Below, piece after piece: positions 1-15,000 of a stretch of 64,000 nt of DNA. The stretch is from Ciona savignyi (taxonomy: Eukaryota > Chordata > Ascidiacea > Phlebobranchia > Cionidae). The stretch's first letter is position 1, and each line of letters begins with the position of its first letter. The stretch is taken from NCBI GenBank assembly GCA_000149265.1, contig CH003244.1, positions 864,432 through 928,431 on the forward strand. The letters run 5' to 3'. Made by a program: the position numbers and the translations under genes. The notes beneath the pieces were generated by a model. That model was not told where the DNA came from. It made no database searches and saw only the letters and a program-made list of their open reading frames with translations.

Positions 1-3000
1 GGTGAGTCATATGCCATGTTGATTCTTGTGTTTGATTGAATTATCAGGGATATTTATTTTCGTTTAGGTTTATTTTTTTCGCTTTTTATTAAGAGAATGA
101 ACACTAATGATTAATTATCACAAGGGAAATCGCTGTCATTAAAACTATATAGTTGTTTGTCTTTTCTTATAATTTTATGAATGTTGCTCCAACCGATTAT
201 TATATATTGCAGTGTCTAAATAGGATAGGATAAGATATTCATGTTGGGAAAACGCAGCGGGGGTTATCACACGGTTAATTGTCTGGTTACCTCGCACTCA
301 TCGTCAGGTACAGGATATATTGCAGTGTGTTGTGTATGATAGAGAGTTACTTCAACTTTCAAGGGTATTTAACAGTGTATTTATCCATTGGTTTTAAAAA
401 TATGTTGAAGCACCAACTTTCTTTAAAATACCATTTGCTAAGAGTAGGAATACATATTGGAGTGTGTTCTATATGGTAGAGACTTTTTTCTCCTACAAAT
501 CAAGTTGAAAGAACTTATGCTAAGTGCAGGCCACTGATTTCAATCCAATAATCCTTTGGATGCTAATCGGACAAGATTTCACTAAGCTAACCTGACATTA
601 TGACTAAAATATTTTTTAAACTATAAATTAAATCAAACTATAGATAATTCGAGCTGAAGGTCCATGGAATGTTCTATTCTTCTTCATGTCTGTTTTCCTT
701 GGACCATTCTACCTGTTGAACTTACTGCTAGCTGTTGTCACAAGGGCATATAGTAAAGAACATGATAAGCAGGTCAGTGTAAAAAAACAAGTTTTAGTAA
801 AACGAAGAATATATGTGAAAAAAGTATTTATATTAATTCAAGTTTACACTATGAACCTTATAGAGCGAGTTTGAAGAAAGACGCCAACAAGCAAAACAGC
901 GTGCAAAACGGAAAGCCATTCGGCGACGAAAGCTACTTCAGAAAAAAGCAAGCGTCAACCAGGCATCCCTTATCGGCAGTGACTCTGTGACGACTGTGGG
1001 GTCTTTTGGAGATTTGGTGTTGGCACGGATGAAGCCCATCACAGAACAACCTGCTCTGGAGGAACCCGTGTCCGCTGGGGAAGCAAGCGGTGGAGTGAAT
1101 GGGTCACATTCAAACCTCACCCAAGGATCAAATGGCGCTTCAAAATCAAAACAAGCTGCCTTTCAAAATCAGAGGAACGAACTTTCAATGGATAGCTCTG
1201 ACTCTTGTAAGTGTATTTTTGTAGCATGGTTTTTAATTCTTGCAATTCCCCTAATACCAAAGCAGAATTAATACCCAAAAATACAGCTTGTGTATTTTCA
1301 ACTGGTATGTATAAATGCTTTTTATGGAGGTACAAATAAAATATTGTACAGGTTTGCCCAACATATATCGATAATGTTAAGAAAGTTTGCATTTCCTAAA
1401 AACCTCACTGGATTTTTTTCTCCAGCAAAAAAGACACGATCGATATGGTACAGACGATTTAAGCGTATTAAGAACTGGTATCTTACCACATTCTGTAGTT
1501 GGAACTGCTTTCCAGGGTTTATTAAATTCCAGAAAAACCTAAAAAAAGTAAGTTGGCATGCATGTAATTACCTTAACAATTGAAATTGTGCTATTAAAGT
1601 AAAGATGAATGAACTTGTCTGGTGTAAATGCACTCAATTGGCTAGTCCTAAAATTAGTATGGTATAGAAAAGATTTGGTATATAAATTTATAAATTTTAA
1701 GCTATCTAATGCTCAAATTTAGCTATCCAATGCTAAAAATTTGGTTTTGACATTGTATTTTTCTATCTGATGCCATCACTAAGCCATACCGACGGTTGCC
1801 ATACCAAAGACCTACAAGGGCACTTATGAAATTTATATATTCATAGGATAGAATATTCATGTTTATCCCTAAACAGGCAAGCATCAAATTACCTTGAGCA
1901 CACCTTTCGGTCAACGGAGCTATTGTAGTTAGTTGAATGGTGTAGAAATTGCGACAGTATTTTAACCTATTTAGCCACTGGGTTAAATCGGTGCACACTA
2001 AATGCTTTGAGCAAAGACACAACCAACTAGCGGGTAGCTGGTTTTGTTCCTACAACCCGGATGACAATTAAGAGACCAACTAAACTAATCAGTTGAAATA
2101 TACTTTAAAATCAAACCAATTTTCCTACAGGTAATTGAGCACAAATTATTTGAGTCTGTCATCATGCTGAGTATCATTATCAACACAGTGTTCCTTGCTA
2201 TTGATCACCATGGAATTTCTCCTGAACTAAAACACGCACTTGAAATTGGAAACCATGTAGGTGCTTTTTGCCCTTTGTGTGTTTGAACTACTTGATTGAC
2301 CTATGAACAATTAGTTGCCACTTCTACTCTAATACATTTTCAAATATCGTATGTGTAAATTTCTGGTCTACATTTAAATTCTTGATGGTTTATGTTACTT
2401 TTATACTTAAAAAGGTTTTACTTTTCCAATTTAAAATATTTCCTTAACATATTTTTACAGGTATTTACTGGCATCTTTACTGTGGAAGCTATAATTAAGA
2501 TAACGGCTCTTGGCCCAGTGGAGTACTCCAAAACTCTTTGGAATGTTTTTGATTTTATCATAGTGTTTATAAGCTTGATTGAAGTTGGATTGACCGTTTC
2601 TGTTGGAACATCAGCTGCGCCTGATCTCACTATGCTTCGGACCCTACGACTGGTATGTTGAAGCTTTTGACAATTGCCTGTGTTATAATGACTGCAGTTT
2701 TTCCACCATGTGGATAAAGATAATTATCATGTGCATGCTCATCATTCAAATTACTACTAAAAAGTACACCTGCAGCATCATTGCATTGCCTTCAATTCAA
2801 TGGATTCACATGACTTATACAACATACCAACTTGGTAAAATGTTTCTTTGTTTGGGCTGCTTTATGTTTATCTCCGTGAATGAGAAAACCAAGGTGGTTA
2901 ACACAAGGGCAATTGTCAGATCACCTTGCTATTGACGGTGTTGTGAATAATTCACATGTTCCTTTAATTTAGTAGAACCTATTAATCCTCTGCGTTCAGG

Positions 3001-6000
3001 CAATGTCTGTTAAATTTCTTGCCCAGAGACACTACCCTTACGCTAGCGACCAGTTTTAGACATGCAACCCTTTGGCTGAAAAGCGACGCACTAACCCACC
3101 AGACTAATCTGTCAGACAATATTATTTAAAGGATGGAAACAAACCCGTTACCTGAAAGCCATAACTACAACCGATTAAACTTAACAGCCATACCATAGTA
3201 CCTGTTGCTCTAGGAATAATGATAAAATTACTAATTCAATAAGTTTACTTGTAAACACCAATTTTGTATAATAGGTGGTTGGATGATAAGACATTTTAGG
3301 TGTCATGTGTAACTGATTTAACCCTTTATATTATAACTGCAATTTCTCCCAGCTAACTATAACTGCCCTACAATATTATAGTACTTGTTCTGCAATGGTA
3401 TCTAAGTGTATTCCTATTAACAGAGATAAAACATGTATATCCTTATTTGTTGCTGAACATTTTAAGAACCTGGCCAAGTTTGGTTTTTAATAAATTACTT
3501 AAAAAAATAAGCGAACTTAAAAAATATTGGTTAGTTATGAGTAAATTAATATGGTCATGTGATAGGGCTGTTATGATAGACTTCTTAGGCTTTGTGGTAT
3601 AAATGGAACAGTTTGCTTACTAAAGTTGGTTTATGTTCATATGTATCTATATGTATGTAAAGTTTTATTTTTATTTCGATTTATAATTTTGTGCATTTTT
3701 TGATGCTCGCCGATTTTCTATTATTTTTTTGTTTCATTGATTATTTGATTGCCTGATTTTCTGTAATTTTTGATGGAATGTTTTTGAGTCAGTTGCTCTG
3801 TGTGGTCGACGAACCAAGATGATGAATTCAATAAATTGTGGTGAAACCCATAAAATTAATACTATTTAAAAACTAATGGTTAAACTTTTTTTCTTAATAA
3901 GTTTAACCCAAATTTCCTTTCATTTGTATTAATAAATAGTTATATAGACAAGTGACCTTTTAAAAGTAATCAATAATTATCATAAATTTGATAGTTTTTA
4001 AAAATGTTTAATGCTTCAAACATGACCTAAAATAACATCGTATTTTTCTGGTTCAACCTATAAATATATTCAAAACATTATAGAGCCCTAGACATTTTTT
4101 ATTATTAGACTGAAAACATGCTTGATTAAAAAATATTTACCCATCTGCATTATTCATATGCAATGTTAAATATAGGCTTGGACCTAAATTAACACATTAA
4201 ATACCTGAGACGCCATTAGCTGATTTAACCGCTGTTTAGTCTGGATTCCATGCTTATTAGAAACTGATAAAACAAACAACTAATAGGGTTTATTTAAAAT
4301 ATATGTCTGAAATAGCCATATATATTTATTAAACATTTTCTTACATAATTCTCGATTATACATTTTAAATATAAGAAACAAAATACTACTATTAATGTCA
4401 AGATTTTTTAAAACGTTACTCGATAATGGCCATATTCGACTCTTTTATTGAAAATATATTATTTTACCAAATATGGATTTGGATCTTAATTTCATTAAAA
4501 TTTAAAAAAAACATTTGTTTGAATTAATCAGCTTTGCTTAACTCAGGCATATAATTTCTTTTCCATAAATTAATAAAAAATACTACATAATGTACATTAG
4601 TAATATTAGTTTAATAACTGATATGTTGTACAAACTGTTTTTAACTCAATTGACATTTTAGATCGTTTTTTTAAATGGTATCGTCCACTACCTTGGAACA
4701 ATTGGCTGGGCCATATTTATCCTTTTTAAATTCTTTAAAGTGCATATTTTAAAATGTTGCATATTTAGAAAACACTTTGTATTCCAAAACAATAAATCCA
4801 ATACAGAGAAGAAAAAATCCCCAAAGCCATATTTTTAACTAGATATATATTGTTCACCAAAATAAACAGCTTTTCTCTTCTAAAAGATATTACTGGATTT
4901 ACAGTTTGGATTACAAAGACTGTTTAAATACAAAAGAATCCGTAAAACAATGTTTGCAATAGAGTATGGTCAGATTTGCGTAACAATTGACGTCAAACTA
5001 AATTACTGTAAAGGAAAGAATAAACATCACAAAATCTAAATCAAAAATGTTTGTTTACAGCTGCGGGTGTTCCGTCTTGCTCGGATGTGGGGAACGATGA
5101 ATAAACTAGTCTCGATAATATGGAAGAGCATAAGTGCTGTCAGCTACCTTACTATAGTGTTGTTTCTTGTTCTGTACATCTTTGCTGTAATTGGTAAGTA
5201 AATACATATTTTTATAGGTTTTAGGGCCGCGTCCATATATTTTTTTAATTGTTTAAATTTTACTTTGACATGCTAAATGTTTTTCTTGTTTTAAATTGTG
5301 TTAGGTAGATTTTTTTATTGATTAGAAAATACATTAGTACTATTAAAAAAAGAAATAGAGAGCAAAGTGACATTGTTTAAAAAAATGACTGAAAACCTGA
5401 CATGACTTATAAAAAATTATTCTGCAGAAAGGGTTATGTGACTGCTAGAATTCTAAAAATATATAAATTTAAAAGTAAAAAAATCTTCCTAAATTTTGTT
5501 TTAAACACTAATTTACAGGCAAACAGTTGTACAGTGCCAAGTATTCGGCGAGTGCAAGTCGTTTTGATGACAACAATGTTCCACGATGGAGTTTCATAGA
5601 TTTCTACCATTCCTTCCTTCTGGTGTGGCGGGTGATGTGTGGCGAGTGGATCGAACCGCTGTACGACTGCATGTACATCACCGATAACGACGGGCTTTGC
5701 ATTCCGCTGTTTTTGTCCATCACCTTCATTGCAAATTTCATGGTGAGGGTTCCATAGTTGGGTGTTTGGCTTCCTGTCTAAGGTTAAGGGTTTTACACAT
5801 ACCTAGTTTATGTTCCATCTTATTCCACTTACTTTGCACCTATCTATTTTAAGGCAAATAAACTCTTTATAGTTACTCTGAATTTCTCTAAAGTGACTAT
5901 CCGCATACACTGCATTTGCTTTCGCAGCTAGTGTACAGAACAAAGAAAATAAATAAATTTTATATGTACTGAAAAAACAACAAAATAAATTACAGAAAAA

Positions 6001-9000
6001 CATCTTTCCAGAAAAACAAAATAAATTTATTCTAAAACTGCTGACATCTGCTTCTTGTGTTTAGGTTTGGATCCACATAAAGATAAATATTGATAGGATG
6101 TGGTTCTAATGTTTATCCACAGAAATGGAAAGATGACAGGGATTATAGCACAGGAAGGCGCTAATTATTAGTTGCCAATACTTTCAATCAACTCCATTCA
6201 CAGTCTTTTGTCAATTAACTTGAGTCTGTTGGATTAGTCAGCCATTCTATATTCTTCTGTATTTCTGTACACTTTTATAGCATAAAAGAATAGTATTTGA
6301 CCTCTTATTTTTTGTTTAGATATTAAACTTGTTCACTGCTATACTGTTGGAGGCTTTCACTGTGGACGATTTGTCAAAAGCAAAAGCAAATGGAGAAAAA
6401 AAATCTGAAAAATGGGCAAGTTGGTTGTCAAGTTGTTGGGTGACATTTAAAAGATTCAGCGATCTTAAGTTACTATTATGAGGCTAAAACTATGAAAGTT
6501 TGTAAAAAATATACTGGAGTATATTTTTTATATACTGGAGTAAGGAAATAGCCAATATTATAATTAATATTGGGGGAAATTGTTGGAATACCTTGTACGA
6601 ACAATTGGGTTACTTCGGCAACATGATCGTAATTACAACATTAGTCTATAAATGTCTAGATTGTCTAAAGCGATTTAGAAATGACCCCCAAAACACACAA
6701 ATGATAGCTTGTTACTTACTTCTTTACTAAATCTGAATTTTTGTAAAGCAAAGGGGAATGGAAAAAATAAGAAAAAAAATGAAGAAAAAATCTCAGAACG
6801 TGAATCCAAGTCCAGATACTGATGACACATGTGCAAAAGTTGAAGAAGTACAGAACAACTCTGATAAAACAGGTTAGTATAATGGCAAGGTTTTATTGGT
6901 TGGCCTCAATAAATATGGATGGCAATGTTAAATTGATGTTTATACTCTTAGTAACTGCTTATTAGATGATGTTAGGCCTACATAGTTAATCATGCAATGC
7001 ATATGACCTAATAGAGCATTTTAATAATTATGGCAAATACATTATATGCCAGTACATCCTAGGTTGTTTAAAAATTTATGTAAAATTGTGTTGATCATTA
7101 GAAGCTGGTGGCACCTCAAAACAACTTCTTCCCCCGCAAATGAATACACGGCGCAGGGAATCTTGCAGCGTTATATTTGAGCTGCAGGAGAGCCCACACA
7201 TTTCAGCCCTCAAACGTAAAATTAATTCAACTCCTGAAACAAAACCCCGGCGTCAGCTGACAAAGCAAGTCAGCATAAGGTAAAGGTTTTATTAAATCCT
7301 TATAAGGTAAACCCTCTAGACGACCATGGCACACTGGCACAGTAAGTCATCCTTGTTAGTTTTATTTAAGTAGCTATTATATCAAAAGTCTGTAAGACTC
7401 TTGTTCGAAAACCAGCTACTTTTTACTGGGCCTAGTTTGAAATGCAAATGAGGTTAGTCAAGAGTTCTGTCATTTAGTGAAATAATAAAATAAAAAAGAT
7501 GAACTGATTTCACTATTCATAAAGTCACATAACCGCCCTAATACCTGAATAGTTTTTTTTAAATTTTTTTACCGGGCAAACCACGATTTTTAAAGTTACA
7601 ATGTGATCATCACTAAGTCCTTTTTAATGAATCTTCCTTGCTGACCTTTCCAGTGACTCATAGTTGAGTGAGTAAGGTAATGTTATAGACAATATTCCAC
7701 ACAGTGAAAACTAATTATTGTACAAAATTAAAAAGTTAAGTCTCTATCATATATCCATCAAACTTTTGTTTCAGAATTGATTGCGATCACTGTGAGGTCA
7801 ACGAACTTCCAAAGATCCATGAAGAGGTTCAAGAGGAAGTAAATTCAGGCATAGCTGGAAATGGAGCACATCCAAACAAGTTTAAAGCAAATGAAAAAGG
7901 GATACAGCCAAACGGCATCAAGCACAATCTTCCAAGCGACAATGTAAAGAAAACGATGGGATGCTTCTCGTTGAGTTGTTGCTCCTGTATGGATGCGAGG
8001 GAGAACGAGAACATAGAGGTCGAAGAAGAAGATGTAGAAGAGGAGACGGTATCACCTCCCGGCTGCTTGCCTGAATGGTTCCTTAATCGGTGAGTTTTAC
8101 CTTAATCCAGTAAAGATAAATTAAAAATTAACCAACATCCCAAACTTCTGCAAACTGACTGTTGATCATAACTTACATGTATTAAAATGTATTTGTCCCA
8201 ATAATGGGAATAAATGTAAGTATTTTAAGATTTCCTACATATCAGAATAAAAATGACATAACCAAGCAGCTATTATTGTTGTTTCATTTTGTTTACTAGA
8301 TATCCAAGTTGTGCTGAAACACCCGATAGCACGCCATTTAGATTGTGGTCATCAATTCGTATGTGCTGTTATATATTGGTGGAGCATAAATTCTTCGAAT
8401 GGTTCATACTTTTCTTGATACTTTCCAGTACAGTTTGCCTGGTAAGTAGATATTTTATTGGAATACGATTGCTAAAAACCAAAAGGTCTTTTGATGTCTA
8501 ACATGTCAATAAAAAGTTTTCTTTTTGTATTTTGATAATGTATTGTATACGGTAATTAAACCTGTGCACCTAATGTTACTGATATCTGTTGAATCATATT
8601 TTTGGAAATGCTAGTTTCTTGGTCTCTAGCCTACCATCTGTTAGTTCAAGGTTATGACTAATTAAATACTCATACGAATAACTATAGCACTTGAAATTTG
8701 GATTGACAGATTTTTATGGGTAAATACTATAAATATGGTTTTAACTTATCGGTATACGAATAGGTTGATTCTCAAATGGATAATTGTCAAATGACCTCAT
8801 GCCCAATGTTGTGTGACAAAAGCAATTGCAGTGTGTTGTATATGATTTGGAAGTTTTTTCAGTTTAGTTAAGTCCACATAGGATAGACTATGATATTCCT
8901 TTTTATCCTTATAATAGGATGACAATTTACCACAAATATAAGTTGGGATGGGTTACTTATGTTTATGACTGGGTGGAGAAATTACAAGAGGTTGTTATAG

Positions 9001-12000
9001 CATGGATAATCTATAAAATATCTTGTGTTAGAGCCATTGTACTGTCTTACCCAAAGAAAAAAGAGTCAAGTAATGGTACACTTAATTCAATAAAGTTATG
9101 AATGCAACCAAAAAAGTTAAAAGTAACATTAGAAGTGCACTTGGCAAATTCAATTCTATCTTGTTGCCCAATCAATTTTACACATTACAAAACATAGCAC
9201 TTTTACACCACAGGCAATGGAAGATGTGCATTTGAACAGTGACCCAGTGAGGAAGCTTGTTCTAGAAAAACTGGAATTTGTGTTTACTGCTTTATTTACA
9301 GTAGAGATGATACTAAAATGGATAGGCTTGGGGCCAGTCAAATATTTCACCAATCTGTGGTGTGTTCTGGACTGCGCAATAGTAGCGGTAGGTGCTATCA
9401 TTAAGTGCTGCTTAGTAAATTAATATTTTATTTTCTGTTTGTAATTTCTTAATGCACGTATCATAAGTCGCATGTATATATACATATATATAAATAAATT
9501 TTTTTGACAGGCTAAACATCATTTAATATGATTTTCCATCATGTAACAATAACTTTGTATGAATTATTCAGTACAGATTTTGCAGAACTGTACAATAACA
9601 TATCCCGCCACCAAAAAATTCAATTTATCTTATTTTCATTGATGATGAATCAGTTATTTCTCTTAGCATACTTTTACAAGCATGCTTTGTAGTGACATCC
9701 TATTGTTTCAATGAAATGTAATCCTAGATAACATGACATTAAATACCCACCGGTTAACATGAAATTCAATACTTATTTAAGATAGGTTTCTTGTGTATTT
9801 CCCTGGGGATGGGAAAGCAGAATGGCATTATAACACAGGCAATTGTCAGATTACCTAATACCCACAGATTGTTTACCAGAGCTATTGCGGTGTGTTAATT
9901 ACACTGAAAACATAACAACAGTTTTATTTAACCCAATATTCCACTAGTTTTTTGGCAATAAAGCCTAACTCTTTGCCCAAGTAAAGTCACAACTAATCCG
10001 CTAGCAGGTTATATCAATCAAACAGCTGATAGTCCAACACTCCTTGAAACAAATGTTCCATATACAATACTAATGTTACATATACAGACTTCTATATTTA
10101 AATGCATTACAGGCGTCATGGATAGGCATTGTGTTGTCACAAGCATCACAATTTCGTTCACTCCGTACTCTCCGAGCATTGAGGCCATTACGTGCGATTT
10201 CCAGGTGGCAAGGCATGAAGGTAATTTTGACGATAATTAAAGAAATAAACATAAAGTCAGAAACACACTTTTGGTTTTGGTTGTTTCAGTTCGATGGTCC
10301 CCTGTCTGAATAGATTTTACCAAAATTTTCTTGAATAATAAATTTCAATTTCACCGAGTATTTAAACAAAATGTTTCTGTTTCTTTCATTAATTAATAAT
10401 CTTTCTTATCTTGGGCAAGGCACTTAGCAGGCATCGCCAGGGCCAAGTGGATTAATGTGTTGTACTGAAACCGAAATAATGTTTGAATTAAATACAACAT
10501 ACAGATAAGCCGGTTTAATAGAATTAAAAGGATATAGAGAATACTATTTTTGTTTAACCCATTAAACCATTAGGTTTGGGAAAATTTTATTAACTGTAAT
10601 AGGCACACAACTGGCTAGCTAATGCCTGGTTTTGATAACATCTTTTTTTGCTTTTTAGATCGACCTGTAACAAATAACTAATGGTCAAACAGAAAATTAC
10701 TCTAGCTGCTTAACAATATTTTTTAAACACAACAGGTTGTGGTCAATGCACTGCTGTACTGCATACCGTCGATTGGCAATGTGTTGTGTGTGTGCTTGCT
10801 CATTTGGTTTGTATTCGGGATTATGGGTGTCCAGTTCTTCAAAGGCAGCTTTTTCAAGTGAGTCAAAACGTTTATACATTTTTGAAAATAAAATTTTGTT
10901 GTATTCGAATTTTTAGGATATATAGGTTCATTTCCGGCGGATAGTTTAGTGGGTTGGTTTGTTGCCTTTATGCCTAAATTACGACTGTGCACTAGCTCCA
11001 TGGTTGTGCTATAAACATGCCCTAAAGGTCACGTTCTAAGAAAGGATACCAAGTATACATTTCTAAACTGCATAGAAATATAATTTCAATAACACCTACA
11101 ATAAACGTTATGGTAATTATTGTAAAATAAATGTGTATTTATTTAATTTTTTCCCATCTTAGATGTGTGGACGCTGATGAAAACAAAGTAACTGATTTAA
11201 GAGTTGTGGACCTAACAACATGTCTACAGTTTAACTACACTTGGATCAATCCCAACATTAACTTTGATCATGTTGGTAATGCAATGATTGCTCTATTTCA
11301 AGTGGTATGTACACCAATGCATTGTTTTAAGCTATATTCTGAAAATAGTGTTTTTTATAGTTTGGTTAGACTACTATAATAAGGAAGTTTTTGTGAGTAT
11401 TTTAATTTATTCCGGCCGCATAGCATAGTTACAGCATCCTCTTACAAAGGTTGCAAACCACTGTTTTGGTCAGATGTATCTTTTTGCAGGAAGCAGACGC
11501 TTAAGCACTGCAGTTTAAAATAGCATAAATGTCATATGTAATACACTAATCTGACGATTGCCCTGTGATAATGCATTTTCCCTTTAATGGCATAAAATCA
11601 TGAAAAACTTCCCCCATTTCAGGCAACATTTGAAGGCTGGATTGAAATAATGGCTGACGCAAGTGATGTGATGGGTCCGGAAATACAACCGCGAAGAGAG
11701 GCGTCAAAATATTATCTCATTTATTTTGTTGTCTTTGTCCTGGTGGGATCGTTTTTTATATTGAACCTCATTGTGGGTGTCATCATTGAAAGCTTTCAAA
11801 ATCTCCGAAAACAAGTGGGTAGTCTTTGTTTCCAAGGCCAGAGGTACTTTGTATTCTCATATCCGGGACAGGAAATGTGATGCAACATAATTTCAGTGCA
11901 CACTTTTTTCATGCCTTAATTTAATGAAATATTAAGTAAATAATTGATTGCAATTTTATTGTTATTTTGTTAAGGTTTTGTTACCGCATTTTCTTTATTT

Positions 12001-15000
12001 AAGTATGTATTTTTTTTAATATGACTTGTTTTGATGACTGTTAGTTTTGCTGTTTTTTTGTTATTACATCGGCATCATGTTTAATTAGAGGCAATTAACC
12101 CTTATTTTATGTGAATTGACTAATACTGAGTTTAAAATATATCCCCATAGACTGATACATCATCAGCAGTCGAAGCATTGCTTACTGACACACAGAAAAA
12201 CTTCTACAAAACAATGAGGACCATGTTAAACAGAAAGCCCAAGAAAACTATTTCACCACCTTCTGTACGTGGATATCACTTTTTTTATCTTTGTGGTCAA
12301 ATAACTAGTTCTCATAGACGAGTTGTGAAAGCTCTTGCAGTTTGTGCATAGAGATTAGAAACAATATCTTTATTATTTAAAAATCTGCTTGAGGCTAAAG
12401 CTATGCCAATAAAATGCTATTTCCGTGGAGACATGCCAGACATGTGATAGTCAAAAGGTTGCATGTCCATCTGCAAGGGGCATTAATAAACAAGCAATCA
12501 ACAAACATCTTAGCCACCGTCAGATTAACAGAGCTGTTGCAGTATGTTGAACAAGATTGAGACGTTTTCTTAGTTTTTTATTTCAACCCATTAGTCCACT
12601 AGGTTCTAAGAATATGATAGGCACAAGTTATAACTCTTTTTACATTGAAATAATCATGAGTATCCTGCCACTATCCGAAAAACATCGCTTAATTTTTTAA
12701 ACCAAAACACTTTCATTACAGAATCGATGGCAGTTAAAAATATTCAACCTGGTAACCCATAGTAAATTTGAACTTGCTGTTTTCTTGCTCATCCTTATGA
12801 ACATGATCACTCTGATGATGGAGCATTATAAAATGTCAACCGAATGGGCTTCAGCGCTAAGAGGGGTTGACATCACATTTACTGCTCTCTTCTCATTAGA
12901 AGCTGGCCTCAAACTAATTGGAATGAGATATCACTATTTTCGTGACGCGTTCAATGTCTTTGACTTTATAGTGATCCTGGTTTCTATAATAGGTAAGTCA
13001 TCAGTATTATTTTCAGCCATTCTAGCAGTAGCAACTGAAGCATTCCATGTATAAGCTAGGATGGGATACTCATAGGTACTAATAACATGTACAATATGGT
13101 ATTCATGTTTTATTTTGCTATTGGTGTTTCTGGAGTTAATGCTGTGTATTGTATATGATTAAATTACATATTCAGTTTTAGTAGAACCAATTAATCAATT
13201 GCGTTCGAATGACGTTCGCTAAGTGCTTTGCCAAATATCACTAATGCAACCACACACTGGCTTCGATCCCACTATCGTTTGATTCATCTTCAATATAGTA
13301 CGAATGAGCTACTTGTGCTCATAACTGGTTTAAATATGTACATAGTGGTTTGTCTACTTTGGTAATTTTCTAAAATTAGTGAACATTGATGTTTAAACTG
13401 TCAAATGTTTCAGGATTTATACTGGAAAACTTAGTTGCTCTTATTGTGTCTCCCACACTGCTGCGCGTGGTACGAGTGTTTCGAGTATTTCGTGTTCTCA
13501 GAGTGGTAAGAGCTGCGAGGGGCATCCGAAGGTTGATCCTGACTCTAATGATCTCCATCCCTGCTCTCTTCAACATTGCGGTTCTTCTTAGTGTCTTCAT
13601 TGTCATCTTTGCTATTTTAGGTTGGCTACATTAATTTTTGTTTTATAATATTATACTTACTGTATATCTGTGTGGGCGGTATTAAGCAGATCTTAAAAAT
13701 GGTTGCCATCCAAGGTTCATTTTTTGTAGAATATCTTTTGCACATAGTCTAATTTTTCAACTTATTGCAGTGTATTTACATTATACATAACATAATGACC
13801 ATTGAGTTCAAGTAACTTTTGTACATTCTTGTCGCATTTTCATTTAACAGATGTTGTCTTGATGCAGTAGCATATATTTAATTTTTTGTTGAAAAATACA
13901 GTAAATATTGTGCTTCTTTAAAAACAATATAATTAACAAAACATGCACTTAAAAATGCCAAGAGGGAGGCATGGAAAAAATGGCAGTTAAAACTTTCAAG
14001 GAACAAACATTGTTTTCACAAGTTTGCTGTGGGAACTCTGGATTCTGGATTCTGACTTTCCATATTTCATTTTCAGGCATGACCATGTTTATGAATGTAA
14101 AACTCAACGGTGCTTTGAATGACCAAGTGAACTTTCAAACCTTCGGCAACTCGCTTATGGTTCTGTTTCGCTTGGTGACCTCGGCTGGTTGGAATGATGT
14201 AATGGACCCGCTAATGAACACAAGAGACTGTGAGGTGTCATCACACTTAGCACCTGGCAACTGTGGCGATCCAGTGGCTGCCGTTATTTATTTTGTAGCC
14301 TTTATTTGCATAGTGTTTTTAGGTGAGTGTCGAAGATTTTTCTATATTTTAATGGATGTTAATTTTCTTAATTGTTTTCTTTTTTCAAGTTTGGAATATT
14401 ATATTTACCGTACTGTCAGTCAGATTGTCAAACAAATAATACAGAGTGTTAAATATTTGATGTTTTATTTGTAAGAAACGATAGAACATAGTACTCATGT
14501 TTATCCAGGGGTGGGAAGACATAGGTTGCTTTGACATATACATTGCTAGTGTACCACATGCCCATATTGAGAAAATTTAATCAAAATGAAAACAGTTTGT
14601 AACTAAAAACATTACTTTTAGACACATTTAATATTTTTGCCGTTGAATTACAAATTGCATTGTTTTGCACAATTAAGTTATTGGTATTTTGTTTATTTGT
14701 TTTTAAATATGGTTCTAATCTGCAGTGATTGTGAACATGTACATAGCGATTATTCTTGAGAATTTTGATGAGATATTCAAGCAAGATGAGAGTGGGGTGT
14801 CACAGGGGGATTTCGAGACATTTTACATGGTCTGGGGGCGCTATGACCCCCGAGCTACTCAGTTTGTCACCCTAACTGAGCTTTCAAATCTACTGCATGA
14901 CTTGCACCCCCCTTTCCAATTACCTAAACCGAATCTCGTAAGTTTTATACTAATTTTCAGTCAGTTTCTTTTATTATATAAATTATTAAACAAGTGTTCT

